A model generated the notes under the pieces. It was not told the origin of the DNA. It made no database searches and saw only the letters and a program-made list of their open reading frames with translations. A stretch of DNA of 64,000 nt, from assembly GCA_000934385.1 (NCBI GenBank), contig KN880474.1, forward strand, positions 62,001-126,000, written 5' to 3'. This document shows positions 23,178 to 33,317 of this stretch, one piece after another; within the stretch, counting starts at the first letter, position 1; every line of letters starts with the position of its first letter. Source of the DNA: Cylindrobasidium torrendii FP15055 ss-10. Its lineage: Eukaryota; Basidiomycota; Agaricomycetes; Agaricales; Physalacriaceae. A program made the translations under genes and the position numbers.

Positions 23178-23931
23178 CTATTCGTCTTCTCCAGTGACCT
23201 TGGCGGGATACCTCGTCCTCCATTGAGACAGTCCCTTTTCGAAGACATTGTGATTGACCCCATTTGGAACAAGACACATCGTAACACCTAGCCAGCTGAG
23301 CATTAGGTGCAATGGACCCATCAAGGAATAGACATACCCAGTGCCTCGACTTCCTTGTTGCGATGTTCGTCGTCAAAGAAGAGCTACAGACTGGTTAATA
23401 GATTGAATCCTTCCAATAGCACGCCTCGTACCATTTCTTCATACGGAATGCCTGTCTTTTGATGAATGCGCTTAAAGTGCGTGATTTTCGAGCCTGGATA
23501 AATCTCAAGTTCGTCGAAGAAATCAATGGCTTTCGTAGCCTGATCATCCTGGCCTGGCTCGTTGGGTACGAGAAGGAGATTCAAAGCCTGGCGTGCAAGG
23601 TTTGGCGCGGATGTACGCGAAGCTGCTGCGACGGTAATCTCAGCTTTCCGTAGCCGATGCAAAATCTGGGGGACGTCGCGATAGAATGCGACTGGGGTAT
23701 CATGCCTGAGTCCAGTAAGCAAAGGTACTTACAGTCTACTCGGGACCCACTTGTCAAGCACTTCATTGAGGGTGTTCTTGTGTCGATGAAGTGGGCCGGA
23801 GACGTGGGTGTCTATCCAAAGATCCCATAGAGTATAACTTGATTAAGATAAGTCAGTGGTACTAATATCTTTTGAATCGATATAATTCACTCTAAATCAA
23901 AGGCAACGAGCTTGGGCATGCGTGTGGTCAT
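23178..23931 (-). CDS. MDP1: Magnesium-dependent phosphatase 1 (HAD family)
   Basis: Five exons (23891-23931, 23733-23837, 23432-23705, 23338-23383, 23178-23287) join in frame to 191 residues. The HAD nucleophile motif appears as KLVAFDLDYTLW, with the DLDYT signature typical of MDP-1. Other family segments are FYRDVPQILHRL, VAAASRTSAPNLARQAL, YPGSKITHFKRI and the metal-binding LFFDDEHRNKEVE. In animals MDP-1 acts on phosphotyrosine and protein-bound sugar phosphates in vitro; the physiological substrate in fungi is not established. Two in-frame ATGs exist (23931 and 23919); the first is given. The start is 97 bp from the start of the ING-type gene on the other strand, so they probably share a promoter. 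Confidence 0.92.
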
Positions 23932-24028
23932 TGTGGTGATGATGGTTGGAGGCAAACTCTTTGATAATGAAGTCATTCACTTACCGGAAGTCCGGTCCGA
24001 AATAATTGGACAGCACCCGCGCGTCAGT

Positions 24029-25203
24029 ATGCCTTTACCACCCACGATCACGACCATGTCCTCTTCCCGTTCCCGAAAGCGCCGACGCTCTGATGCTTCA
24101 GAAATTCGAAGAAAGGAGGAAGCTTTACGCGCAAAAGAGCTAGAAGAAGAAGAGGAGGAGGAGGAAGAGGAAGAAGAAGAGACAGACGAGCAGAAGGTGG
24201 CCAATGCAATCCACGAGGAGTTTTTCGATGGTGCGTCGCGTTTTGTGTCTGTAAATGCTGGCTAATTTGCAATCAGGACTTGATTCTCTCCGACATACCA
24301 CGCGTCGGAGGCTGCAGGTCATTACAGAAGCATCGCATCACATACGCGACACTACTCTCAAGGTTCGCGAGGATTTGAAACTATACTACGACTTGCGGAG
24401 TGGGTCAAATCCTTCTGGGTATAAAGGAGCGCCCCGAACAATCCTTCCCAGCATTGCTCTTGGGCTGGAAGAGGCCGTGCGCGCAGGCGGGGACACTGTC
24501 AATCTGGCATACAACATCCAAGAAGCCGTGATTACGTTTCCTTTACGTTCGCATGCTCTATTCTGATACATTTTTCAGATAGAGCGTCAACTATCGCTGA
24601 TTGACCATGCTATAGAACAGCAAGAGATGGAACTGTCGAACGACAATGGCATAAACCTGCCGCCAGTCATCCCACCGGTTCCCATCCCCAAACGGCCCAA
24701 ACAGCAGCGCAATTTCAGCCCTCCACCATCGTTCAGTGTTCCCGTTACTCCCGTCATGGATGAGGAACCCCTGCCAGCCGCTGAACTATCACAACCTGTG
24801 GCCAAAGCGAAAGCGAAAGTGCAACCATCCATTCCGATTCTTGCAGTGTCCGCAGATGAGGAGGATAAAAATAATTATTGCACTTGCCACCAACGATCCT
24901 ATGGACAGGTATGCACCACCATTCCATTGATTCACCTGCTAAGCATCCATCCTCATGCCAGATGCTCGCTTGCGACGGCAAAGACTGTCGATATAAATGG
25001 GTTCGTATAGATTCATCCTCTTTGGGCTTGACGCTAATACCCCATTGCAGTTTCATCTGGAGTGTATTGGAATGACTAGGACACCGAAGACGAAGAGATG
25101 GTACTGTGAGGAATGCAAGCAGCGCGGAGGTGCCATTACCATGACCGCTCCTACGAGAAGTGGTAGCAAGAAGAAGAAACCGCGCGACGGCTACTACGGA
25201 TAA
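24029..25203 (+). CDS. ING-family PHD-finger chromatin protein
   Basis: Five exons (24029-24230, 24277-24527, 24579-24908, 24962-25000, 25051-25203) join in frame to 324 residues. The N-terminus is basic (SRSRKRRRSD) followed by a long run of Glu. A helical region (residues about 65-150) fits the ING N-terminal dimerisation domain. A Pro-rich linker leads to an ING-type PHD finger: YCTCHQRSYGQMLACDGKDC, then WFHLECIGM and RWYCEEC. All Cys/His zinc ligands are present (C4HC3). ING PHD fingers bind histone H3 trimethylated on Lys4 and recruit acetyltransferase or deacetylase complexes; which complex this belongs to (Yng1, Yng2 or Pho23 type) is not decided by sequence. A second ATG at 24056 is a possible start. 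Confidence 0.88.
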
Positions 25204-25592
25204 TGGCGTTGTTTTGCGATACTCGTTACTAGGACCCCTACATATATCGTCATTTTGTACAAGGCTCTTGCAATGATATCTAAGTCTGAATCTCATTCAA
25301 GGCGGCCTTAGGGGGCACAAGTTGTTGGGACTGCTCATGCGTTTGGTTGGCTGACAAAGGTTAATACCAAATAAGTCTCTGGCTTGATCGAAACTCGTGG
25401 TACCACTGTAGTCACTTCTTTCAACTTAGGCTCATGTCGAAAATACGAAGCAACCTAGCGAGCTGGCAATTGGTTCATGACAGTTCTGAATTCAGGCCTT
25501 GAAAGGGAAATAACAGATTGCCCATTGCTGGATTGAGCCATACACACTCCTTCTCAGCGCTCTCCCACTGCCACTCTGACCACCAGAAGCTA
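25204..25592. other. Intergenic; contains the 3'-flank part of the F-box duplication unit
   Basis: From about 25349 the sequence (GGCTGACAAAGGTT and TACCAAAT) recurs near 28205 and 31033, in each case 240-270 bp before the end of an F-box gene on the minus strand. No gene is seen. Confidence 0.6.
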
Positions 25593-27596
25593 CTACCTTC
25601 GCCCGAGCTCCAAGCGGCGCATCGGTATGTGCATCAGCGCTCCCGATACCTCCATTGCCCATAGGTCCAAATCCTCGCTCAAATACTTGCTCTCTTCACC
25701 CGGGTCATTATTCTCCTCACCTGAGCCCTCGTTCCCATCGCCCGAATCCTCGTCTCCATTGCCTGGATCCTCGTCCTCTTCATCTGAATCCTCGTCTTCA
25801 TCGTCTTCATCCTCGTCTTCATCGTCTTCATCCTCGTCTTCATCGTCTGGATTTTCGTCCTCATTGTCTGAATCCTCGTCCTCCTCACTTGAATCGTCCT
25901 CTCCACCTGAATCCTCGTTCTCTTTGCTGGTCGAATCGTACCACTCGTCCCAATACAGCCTCAAATCATCCAACGGGGTGTCGGCCCATGTGTTCACAAT
26001 CCGCACAGCCAAACCACGACAAGATCCCATATTTCCACGCAGCTCGAGCGCACGTAGGTGAGGGAATGCATATGGCGCTGTCTCGAGAAGCTCGACGACA
26101 TCTTGTAGCTCGGGATAGTCGATGATATGGAGTTCTGTAAGGGATCTCGCAAGCTTTGTGAGCTGCATGAAGCGCTTCGAATTGGCCTCGATATTCTCGA
26201 TATGTAGGGCGCGGAGAGGAGGACGAGAGCGTTTGAGGAAGCGCACAACGTTGGGCAGGGCGTCTGCGCGATGGCGTCCATGGCCAACCATTGCTAGGCG
26301 CAGGCGTTTCAATTTCGGGGCCGTGAAGTCCGCCAGGAATACAGGCGACCAAGAGACGGCGGAAATGTCGACCTTGACAAGCTGGGTTGGGATGGGAACA
26401 GGCCCGTCCGAATCGCTGTCGTCGTCGTAAGCTATATCTGCGATGTCCATAGTCAGACACTGCAAGGATGGGTAGCGCTCCAATATGTCGAGGATGTCGA
26501 GGTCATCAGCAACTCTACAGCCAAACCGGGCGTTTCCAGATACTCTGGAATCCTCGATGATGAACTCTTCTATCGCCCACGGATTTGACACTCCGCCGAG
26601 TTCACAGACGTTTTGCACGTCGATGAGACGGATTGTTTTGAGATTCCCGCCAGGGAATAGCATTGATGTACGACTCAGCTCCCTTTCAACGCACAGCGCC
26701 TCCACTCGTTCCAGTTTCGACATCCTGGATGTAAACCCACTCGCATCCACAACATGATGGAGGAGTATATCTGGGAGAAGTAGGTCGAGCTGCTTGATAC
26801 GGTCGCTGTAGCGCGAAAGAAAGCAAAAGCAGTCGGTGAGTATGCCTACGTTATCCTCGTATTCGGCCTCCATGTCCGTGAACGTGCATGTTTCAAGATC
26901 GAAATACTTTTTCACAGTGTGTTCCCCAGCCATCCCAATTGCAACATGTAGAGGAGTGCGCGCGCTGGTACATGACAGTTGCTCCGTTGTGCAGGGTTTG
27001 TAAAAAGTCTCGAAGCGAACCCTGTGTGCAATATCGATGTAGATGTAAGACCACATACGAGAACGGTTTTTCAAGACGGATTTCCATCTTTCGCATGTCA
27101 GAGCCAACGCCCCAAGCAAACTCGGAGGCTCAGATCTAGCGAGCCGACAAGATTCACTCCATGTCTCGCGAGAGCCGCCACGTTGAGGCATTTCGACACG
27201 TCTGACCACGCAATCGAAAATGAGCTCGAGGACGTCGGCGGGCAGGCGGAGTATCGGGCAAACAGCAGCGCCGAGCTTATGGATGATTCCCCTTTCAGTT
27301 CGCAAGGATGTCTGTATCCTGGCCTTGACGGCAGCAAGCTGGGCCTCCATAAGTTTTTCGGCAAGAACTAGCTGCTCGCGATTCCGCTGTATGTCAGCCA
27401 AGTCGTCCTTGAGAGATTGTATCTGGGCTGTAACTATGCCACTTGGGTTGAGGTTCTTGTCCAAAGTGGAGTCATTTTCTCTAGCAGAGAACAAGGCTTG
27501 GAGGGATTGCTGGCGAAGTCTAGTAGATGGTAGGTCATGATGCGTGCAGGCGCATCCGCCGATAGCGCCATCGCAGGCAAACCAGGCTTCCACCAT
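25593..27596 (-). CDS. F-box protein, array copy 1, with acidic low-complexity insert
   Basis: This is a single exon of about 667 residues from the start MVEAWFACDG, which is conserved in all three copies. A Cys/His-rich start (CDGAIGGCACTHHDLPST) is followed by a coiled coil (QIQSLKDDLADIQRNREQL). Then comes an F-box-like segment LRLPADVLELIFDCVV...LTCERWKSVL, and a long repeat region resembling degenerate leucine-rich repeats. Such proteins are usually substrate adaptors of SCF ubiquitin ligases; the substrate is unknown. Unlike its paralogues this copy has about 60 extra residues of almost pure Asp/Glu (25700-25930), encoded partly by three 21-bp units at 25789-25851. An ATG ten codons further upstream is in frame but not conserved. 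Confidence 0.8.
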   Translation of the reverse strand: MVEAWFACDGAIGGCACTHHDLPSTRLRQQSLQALFSARENDSTLDKNLNPSGIVTAQIQSLKDDLADIQRNREQLVLAEKLMEAQLAAVKARIQTSLRTERGIIHKLGAAVCPILRLPADVLELIFDCVVRRVEMPQRGGSRETWSESCRLARSEPPSLLGALALTCERWKSVLKNRSRMWSYIYIDIAHRVRFETFYKPCTTEQLSCTSARTPLHVAIGMAGEHTVKKYFDLETCTFTDMEAEYEDNVGILTDCFCFLSRYSDRIKQLDLLLPDILLHHVVDASGFTSRMSKLERVEALCVERELSRTSMLFPGGNLKTIRLIDVQNVCELGGVSNPWAIEEFIIEDSRVSGNARFGCRVADDLDILDILERYPSLQCLTMDIADIAYDDDSDSDGPVPIPTQLVKVDISAVSWSPVFLADFTAPKLKRLRLAMVGHGRHRADALPNVVRFLKRSRPPLRALHIENIEANSKRFMQLTKLARSLTELHIIDYPELQDVVELLETAPYAFPHLRALELRGNMGSCRGLAVRIVNTWADTPLDDLRLYWDEWYDSTSKENEDSGGEDDSSEEDEDSDNEDENPDDEDEDEDDEDEDEDDEDEDSDEEDEDPGNGDEDSGDGNEGSGEENNDPGEESKYLSEDLDLWAMEVSGALMHIPMRRLELGRR
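25789..25851. repeat. 21-bp minisatellite, three units, inside F-box copy 1
   Basis: Three consecutive near-identical 21-bp units (TCCTCGTCTTCATCGTCTTCA) lie inside the coding sequence. They are flanked by more degenerate units and encode alternating Asp/Glu on the minus strand. The unit length is a multiple of three, so copy-number change would keep the frame. Confidence 0.85.
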
Positions 27597-28467
27597 GTCG
27601 CTGTTCTGGAAGTTTATAAGATGCATGAATATCGTCTGTCAGTGAATCCCCTCACAATCTAACCTGCGCTCGGTGCGTCTTGGTAGTCGACCCTTGGTCG
27701 TGGAGGAATAGTAAAGGAACAAACCTAATTACATAAAACCACGCTGCCTGATCGACGAGGGTCGTGCACACCACTGCGCGACTGAAGGTGTGTGGTGGTG
27801 GTATGTAGACAAGAAACACTCTATCCTCTTACTTTCTAGATCCCAAATGTGAGACTCCGCCGAGCTGAGATTCGATACGGGCAATACTAATCGGTGGCAT
27901 TCTCTGCCACTAATACTGTGTGGTTTGCTTCATAACAAATCAGTTTGAGTGGTAGAGTTGAGCGCACCGTAGTAGATGAAAGCTGCGCGGGTGTGATAAC
28001 ACTACGGCCGCCTCGACAACAAATGATAAAGATAGTAGCTAGGGTTATGTATGGCTTGATGCCAGTGTAGTATCCTTTAGTATACACATGTACCTTTCTT
28101 GTTGTGCCAGTCAAACTTGGTTAACTATATTTATCCTTTGATACGAGGAGATTAACTGGTTTGATGAGTTAGGGCACAAGTTGGCACTGCCGATGTGCAT
28201 ATGATTGGCTGACAAATGCTCATACCAAACTCGTCTCTGGCGATCGAAGCCAACAGTAGTAGAAACGATCTTTCTTGTCAACGCCTCACGGTTAAAGTAC
28301 CAATATGAAGCAAAACTCTCTTTCACGAGTAGGTAGACGTTTTCTATACTTACCATTACGCCGCGTTATATTTACAGAAGAATTGTATGTCGTTCATTGA
28401 ATCACGAGCGCTCCTTCACAGATAAATGTGGCTGCAATCTCCTACTACGTGCCACCGGATGTTACCA
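27597..28467. other. Spacer between F-box copies 1 and 2
   Basis: The left end (to about 27760) is the upstream flank of copy 1 and the right end (from about 28205) the downstream flank of copy 2. The middle has no recognisable gene and no visible similarity to the other spacer. Confidence 0.5.
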
Positions 28468-30430
28468 CTACCTTCGCCCAACTTCCAGGCGGCACATCGG
28501 TATGTGCATCAACGCTCCCGATACCTCCATCATCCATAGGTCCACATCCTCAATCTCTCGGCCCGCATCTTCGCCTTCTTCGTCGGTCGAGTAATACCAT
28601 CCATTCCAATATAGCCGTAAGTCTTCCAATGGCGTGTTGTCCCATGTTTCTGCAATCCTCACAGCCAGACCACGGCAGGACTCCATATCTCCTTGCAGGT
28701 CGAGTGTACGCAGGTGAGGAAATGGATACGGTGCTGTCTCGAGCAGCTCGACGACGCCTCGGAGTTCAGGATAGTCGATGATATGGAGTTCGGTGAGGGA
28801 CCTCGCAAGCTGCGTGAGTCGTACGAATTGACTTGCGTCAGCTGCAATGTTTTCGAGATGCAGAAAGCGCAGAGGAGGACGAGAGAGTCTGAGAAGACGC
28901 ACGACATCAGAGAGCGCCTCGCGTAGATCCTCATGCTCCGGATCTGGGCACGGCATGCGTTCAACCATCGCCAGTCTAAGGTGTTCTAGTTCTGGGGCCG
29001 TGAAGTCCGACAGAAAGATAGGCGACCAGCTGAAGGCAGTAATGTCGACGTGGACAAGTCGGCGTGGAACAGGATTAGGGACATACTCCAAGTCGCCTTC
29101 AATCGGTTCAAAGCCCGTATGTCCGATATCCATGATTAGACGCTTCAGGTTTGGGTGGAAATGCACTGCATCGAGTAGGTCGAAGTCACAAGCGCAATCA
29201 GAGCCGTAGTCGTAATCAGCGATTCCAGATACTTGTGGGTCCTCGACGATATACGTTTCTATCGAATCCGGAGCTTCCACATGGAAAGTGTCCACCCCGA
29301 TGATCCGAACCTCCTTGAGCCTCTTGCTGGCCGGCAACATGATGTATTTCTGGCGTACAAATGGGCCTGTGTCCATCGCAGTACAGAACACCTGCACCTG
29401 CGCAAGCCTCGGCATATGGTCCCCAAGCCTTTTTTCACCGCCGTCCAGGAGAAGCGAATAAGGGAGAAATAGGTCGAGCTGTTCGATCCGTTTGTTGTAG
29501 GGCAAAAGAAATCGCATGCAGTCGCTCAAGAGGCGCGCGTTCGCCTCTTTCTCGGAGGGCATATCCTTGAATGCGGGGACCCTAGTCTTCCCAATTGCAA
29601 CATGCAACGAGTCATCCACAGCGGTGTGCGATAACTGTTCAGTGATGCAGGGAGCATAGAATGCCTCGAAGCGAGCCCTGTCCCCGATATCAATGTAGAT
29701 GTAAGACCACATGCGAGGACGGCTTGTCAAGACGACTTTCCAGCTTTCGCATGTCAGAGCCAACGCCCCCAGCGAGCTTGGAGGCTCAGAGAGCTGGCAA
29801 GATTCACTCCATTCCTCGCGAGAGTCGCCGCGTTGAGGCATCTCGACATGTTTGACAACGTAATCGAAAATGAGCTCGAGGACGTCGGCGGGGAGGCTGA
29901 GTACCGGACAAACAGGTATGGCAGCGCATGAGGTGAGCTTGTGAATGATCATCTTCTCAGCTCGCAAAGATGCGGCTATCTTGTCCTCGACGGTACCAAG
30001 CTGGTTTTTCATGAGTCTCTCCGCGCGTTGTAGCTGCTCGCGATTCCTTTGTATGTTGACCAGGTCGTCCTGGAGGGACTGGATCTGGGCCGTATTCACA
30101 CCCTCGTACGTATTATTTGAGGTTGTGTTCTTGCTCGAAGTGAAGTCCTTCCGACTGGTAGAGAAAAGAGCTTCAAGTGACATTTGACTGAGCGCAGTGG
30201 ATGGCAGGTCATGGTGCGTGCAGGCGCAACCACTAACAGTGCCATCGCAGGCAGACCACGCCGCTTCTACCATGTTTTTCCTCTGTAGAGTTATGAGTAA
30301 AATGATTCTTTCAGTATTTGGGAAGCTTTCCACACAATCTAATCTGTAATCGGGGCGCGTCGATTGTCAGCTCCTGCTGGGAGAGAGCAAAGGAATTAAC
30401 CGAATCAGAACCACGCTGCGTGATCGAGGC
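28205..30430 (-). repeat. F-box tandem duplication unit, copy 2
   Basis: The 3'-flank block (GGCTGACAAATGCTCATACC) starts near 28208 and the 5'-flank block (AACCACGCTGCGTGATCGA) ends near 30430. Both match blocks around copies 1 and 3. The offset to copy 1 is about 2.86 kb. Confidence 0.65.
28468..30273 (-). CDS. F-box protein, array copy 2
   Basis: This is a single exon of about 601 residues from the conserved start MVEAAWSACDG. It has the same order as its neighbours: Cys/His-rich N-terminus (CACTHHDLPSTALSQ), coiled coil (QIQSLQDDLVNIQRNREQLQ), F-box segment LSLPADVLELIFDYVV...LTCESWKVVL, and a leucine-rich C-terminal region ending in LMHIPMCRLEVGRR. It lacks the acidic insert of copy 1. 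By eye it is closer to copy 3 than to copy 1, for example in LRFLHLENIAADA and LDLQGDMESCRGLAVRIAE. The frame is fully intact, so the gene is probably functional. It is likely an SCF adaptor by family; the target is unknown. Confidence 0.8.
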   Translation of the reverse strand: MVEAAWSACDGTVSGCACTHHDLPSTALSQMSLEALFSTSRKDFTSSKNTTSNNTYEGVNTAQIQSLQDDLVNIQRNREQLQRAERLMKNQLGTVEDKIAASLRAEKMIIHKLTSCAAIPVCPVLSLPADVLELIFDYVVKHVEMPQRGDSREEWSESCQLSEPPSSLGALALTCESWKVVLTSRPRMWSYIYIDIGDRARFEAFYAPCITEQLSHTAVDDSLHVAIGKTRVPAFKDMPSEKEANARLLSDCMRFLLPYNKRIEQLDLFLPYSLLLDGGEKRLGDHMPRLAQVQVFCTAMDTGPFVRQKYIMLPASKRLKEVRIIGVDTFHVEAPDSIETYIVEDPQVSGIADYDYGSDCACDFDLLDAVHFHPNLKRLIMDIGHTGFEPIEGDLEYVPNPVPRRLVHVDITAFSWSPIFLSDFTAPELEHLRLAMVERMPCPDPEHEDLREALSDVVRLLRLSRPPLRFLHLENIAADASQFVRLTQLARSLTELHIIDYPELRGVVELLETAPYPFPHLRTLDLQGDMESCRGLAVRIAETWDNTPLEDLRLYWNGWYYSTDEEGEDAGREIEDVDLWMMEVSGALMHIPMCRLEVGRR

Positions 30431-31302
30431 ACGGTTCGGACCATTGAAGCAAAGCTGCTGCTGTATTGAAAATTGGGTGTGTTACCTGCTACGGGAAGCA
30501 GAAGTTAAGTCGTGAATTTTAGAAGGGAAAGAAGCCCTCTTGTCCTTGTATTATCCCGCCGCTGACCCTAGCATTGGACAGCGGACATGAAACACTCGCA
30601 ATCGATTCAGACACCCTCACCTTCAACCGGAAGACTTGTGATAAATGATGCTAGTTCCTCTGATGTTACTGGTCCTCTGATGTTACTGGGGACATTGCAA
30701 CTGGTAGAACCCTTTATAGTGGACAGCTTGCATCATCGAACATCCGAAAAATACCATTGAATGGCAGAATTGACAGTACTGCAATACATACAAGGCTGCG
30801 CGAGGGTACCATTACGATGGGTCCTCCAAAAAATAACAAGAAGATACTGGGCATTACTCACTTGAGACAATGGCGTGTATCTGCGATTTAGATGGTCGAT
30901 GATTAATGATTGCCCACATACGCACCTTTCTCGTCTTAGTGTTGCCGGGATTTACTCTCGTTTTGTTCGTCTCATTCGGAGAACTTTTCCGACCCAATAA
31001 ACTGGCATCACGCGATGTGACTAGCATCTGAATGGCTGACAAAGGTTCATACCAAACTCGTCTTTCCCGGCGATCGAAACCAATGGTAAAATTCTAACTC
31101 ACCAGAGGGGGGCGACACCTTTCACTCATGGCGTTTGAATCGTTCTTCATACTTTCCAATGGCGCCTCGTGATTCAGTCCTGGTAAAAATGATAGTATGT
31201 TGTTCATTACTCCATCAACTTGCAATCGTAAATACTCTGGTCAGTCAAAGGCGACCGCGATTTTCTGATACGTGCCACCACTCAACCCGCCAGATGCTGC
31301 CA
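30274..31302. other. Spacer between F-box copies 2 and 3
   Basis: The flanks belong to the duplication units. About 600 bp in the middle carries no supported gene. Two closely spaced copies of TCCTCTGATGTTACTGG (near 30656-30688) form a short direct repeat. Confidence 0.5.
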
Positions 31303-33317
31303 CTACCTTCGCCCAACTTCCAAGCGGCACACTGGTATATGCATCAGCGCTCCCGATACCTCCATTATCCACAGATCCACGTTCTCAATCTCTTGGCCTA
31401 TATATTCGCCATCTTCGTCGGTCGAGTAATACCATCCATTCCAATATAGCCGTAAGTCATCCAATGGTGTGTCGTCCCATGTTTCTGCAATCCTCACAGC
31501 TAGACCACGGCAGGTCCCCATGTCTCCTTGCAGATCGAGCGTCCGCAGGTGGGGAAAAGGATACGGCGATGTCTCAAGCAGCTCAACGACGCCTCGGAGA
31601 TCAGGATAGTCGATGATATGGAGTTCGGTGAGGTAACTCGCACTGGCAAGCTTTGTGAGTCGCATGAACTGATCTGCGTCGGCCGCAATGTTTTCAAGAT
31701 GCAGGAAGCGCAGAGGAGGACGAGAGAGTCTGAGAAGACGCACGACATCGGACAGGACTTCGCGTAAATCCTCATCCTCTGGTCTTGGGTATGGCATGCG
31801 TTCAACCATGGCCAACCTTAGGTATTCCAGCCTTGGGGTCGTGAAGTCCGACAGAAAGACAGGCGACCAAATGAAGGCTGTAATGTCGATGTGGACAAGT
31901 TGGCATGGGACAGGCACGGGGACATATTCCAACTCGCTGTCAGACAGTTCGAAGCTCGTGTTTCCGCAATCCACGATTAAACGCTTCAGATTTTTGTAGC
32001 ACCCCACTACTTCGAGCATCTCGAGGTCATTGGTACATTGGGCGTAGCTTCTGTAACGGGTGATTCCAGATATTTGGGGGTCCTCGACAATGTACTCTTC
32101 TATCGAATCCGGAGCTTCCACTCTAGGTGCATCCCACCAATCTTTGAGGCCGATGAGACGAACCTCCTTGAGCCTCTTGCTGCGAGGCAAAACTATGTCT
32201 GCATAGTCCAGTTCCAGTGAGTCTGCGTCCCTGACAGTACAGAGCACCTCAACCCGCGCAAGCATCGGCATATAGGACCCAAGCTTGTTTTCATCGCCGT
32301 TCCGGAGAAGCGAGTAGGGGAGAAACAAATCCAGCCGTTCGATCCGTCTGTTGTAGGGCCGAAGAAATCGCATGCAGTCGCTCAAGAGGCGCGCGTTCGC
32401 CCTGTCTTCAAGACGCTCCTCCTCGTATGTGGGGCTCATGCATTCACCAATAACTTTCCCACTTGTTCGTTCGCCAACCCTCCCGATTGCAACATGCAGC
32501 GGGTTGTCGCTAGCGGTATATGACAACTGTGCAGTGATGCAGGGAACATAGAACCTCTCAAAGCGAGCCCTGTCCGCAACATCAATATAGATGTAAGACC
32601 ACATACGCGGGCGACCTTCTAAGACGAGTTGCCAATCTCTACATGTCAGCGCCAACGCCCCAAGCGAGCTTGGAGGCTCGGAGAGCTCGCATGATTCGCT
32701 CCATGCCTCGCGAGAGTCACCGCGTCGGGGCATCTCGACACGTTTGACCACGTAATCGAAAATGAGTTCGAGCACGTCGGCGGGGAGGCGGAGTGCGGGA
32801 GGAGCAGGTATAGCAGCGCATGCGGTGAGCTTGTGGACGAGTGCCTTTTCAGCTCGTAGGGATGCCGCTATCTTGTCCTCGACGGTGATAAGCTGGGCTT
32901 TCATGAGTCCCTCAGCGCGTTGTAGCTGCTCCCGGTTCCGTTGTATGTTGACCAAGTCATCCTTGAGAGACTGGATCTGAGTTGAATCCACGCTTTCGTC
33001 GTTCGTTCGGGGGTCCTCGTTCTGGGCAAAGTTCCCCTTGCGGGCAGAGAATAAGGCTTCGAGGGACTGCTGGCCAAGCTGAGTAGACGGAAGGTCGTGG
33101 TGCGTGCAGGTGCATCCACCGACAGTGCCATCGCAGGCAAACCAGGCTTCCACCATGTCGGACTCGTTCTGTATATCTGTGAGTGAAATATACCTGCATC
33201 AAGGAAGCTTGACGAACGATCTAACCAGCGCTCGGCGCGCGTCGGTGGTCCGGTCAGCTCCTGGTGGATGGAGAGCAAAGGAATGAACCGAATTAAAACC
33301 ATGCTGGCATGATCGAT
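31033..33317 (-). repeat. F-box tandem duplication unit, copy 3
   Basis: The 3'-flank block (GGCTGACAAAGGTTCATACC) begins near 31033 and the 5'-flank block (AACCATGCTGGCATGATCGA) ends near 33317. The offset to copy 2 is about 2.83 kb. Confidence 0.65.
31303..33156 (-). CDS. F-box protein, array copy 3
   Basis: This is a single exon of 617 residues starting MVEAWFACDG. It has the same modules as copies 1 and 2: Cys/His-rich N-terminus (CTCTHHDLPSTQLGQQ), coiled coil (QIQSLKDDLVNIQRNREQLQ), F-box segment LRLPADVLELIFDYVV...LTCRDWQLVL, and leucine-rich repeats. The C-terminus is LMHIPVCRLEVGRR. Compared with copy 2 there are small insertions in the middle (for example around RTSGKVIGECMSP), which is the region that differs most between copies. 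Intact frame; SCF adaptor function is inferred from the family. Confidence 0.8.
   Translation of the reverse strand: MVEAWFACDGTVGGCTCTHHDLPSTQLGQQSLEALFSARKGNFAQNEDPRTNDESVDSTQIQSLKDDLVNIQRNREQLQRAEGLMKAQLITVEDKIAASLRAEKALVHKLTACAAIPAPPALRLPADVLELIFDYVVKRVEMPRRGDSREAWSESCELSEPPSSLGALALTCRDWQLVLEGRPRMWSYIYIDVADRARFERFYVPCITAQLSYTASDNPLHVAIGRVGERTSGKVIGECMSPTYEEERLEDRANARLLSDCMRFLRPYNRRIERLDLFLPYSLLRNGDENKLGSYMPMLARVEVLCTVRDADSLELDYADIVLPRSKRLKEVRLIGLKDWWDAPRVEAPDSIEEYIVEDPQISGITRYRSYAQCTNDLEMLEVVGCYKNLKRLIVDCGNTSFELSDSELEYVPVPVPCQLVHIDITAFIWSPVFLSDFTTPRLEYLRLAMVERMPYPRPEDEDLREVLSDVVRLLRLSRPPLRFLHLENIAADADQFMRLTKLASASYLTELHIIDYPDLRGVVELLETSPYPFPHLRTLDLQGDMGTCRGLAVRIAETWDDTPLDDLRLYWNGWYYSTDEDGEYIGQEIENVDLWIMEVSGALMHIPVCRLEVGRR

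Larger units (their letters stand above)
25349..27760 (-). repeat. F-box tandem duplication unit, copy 1
   Basis: Shared sequence begins at about 25349 (3' flank) and ends about 27760 (5' flank, the block beginning AAACCACGCTGCCTGATCGA). Matching blocks border the other two copies. The gene, about 250 bp downstream and about 150 bp upstream were therefore duplicated together. The boundaries are approximate, set by eye. Confidence 0.65.

Noticed and set aside
27596..27690. 5'-UTR intron conserved in the three F-box genes
   Set aside because: A CAG acceptor-like triplet lies shortly before the ATG in all copies, but the GTTAGA donor-like site of copies 1 and 3 reads ATTAGA in copy 2, so it is not supported.
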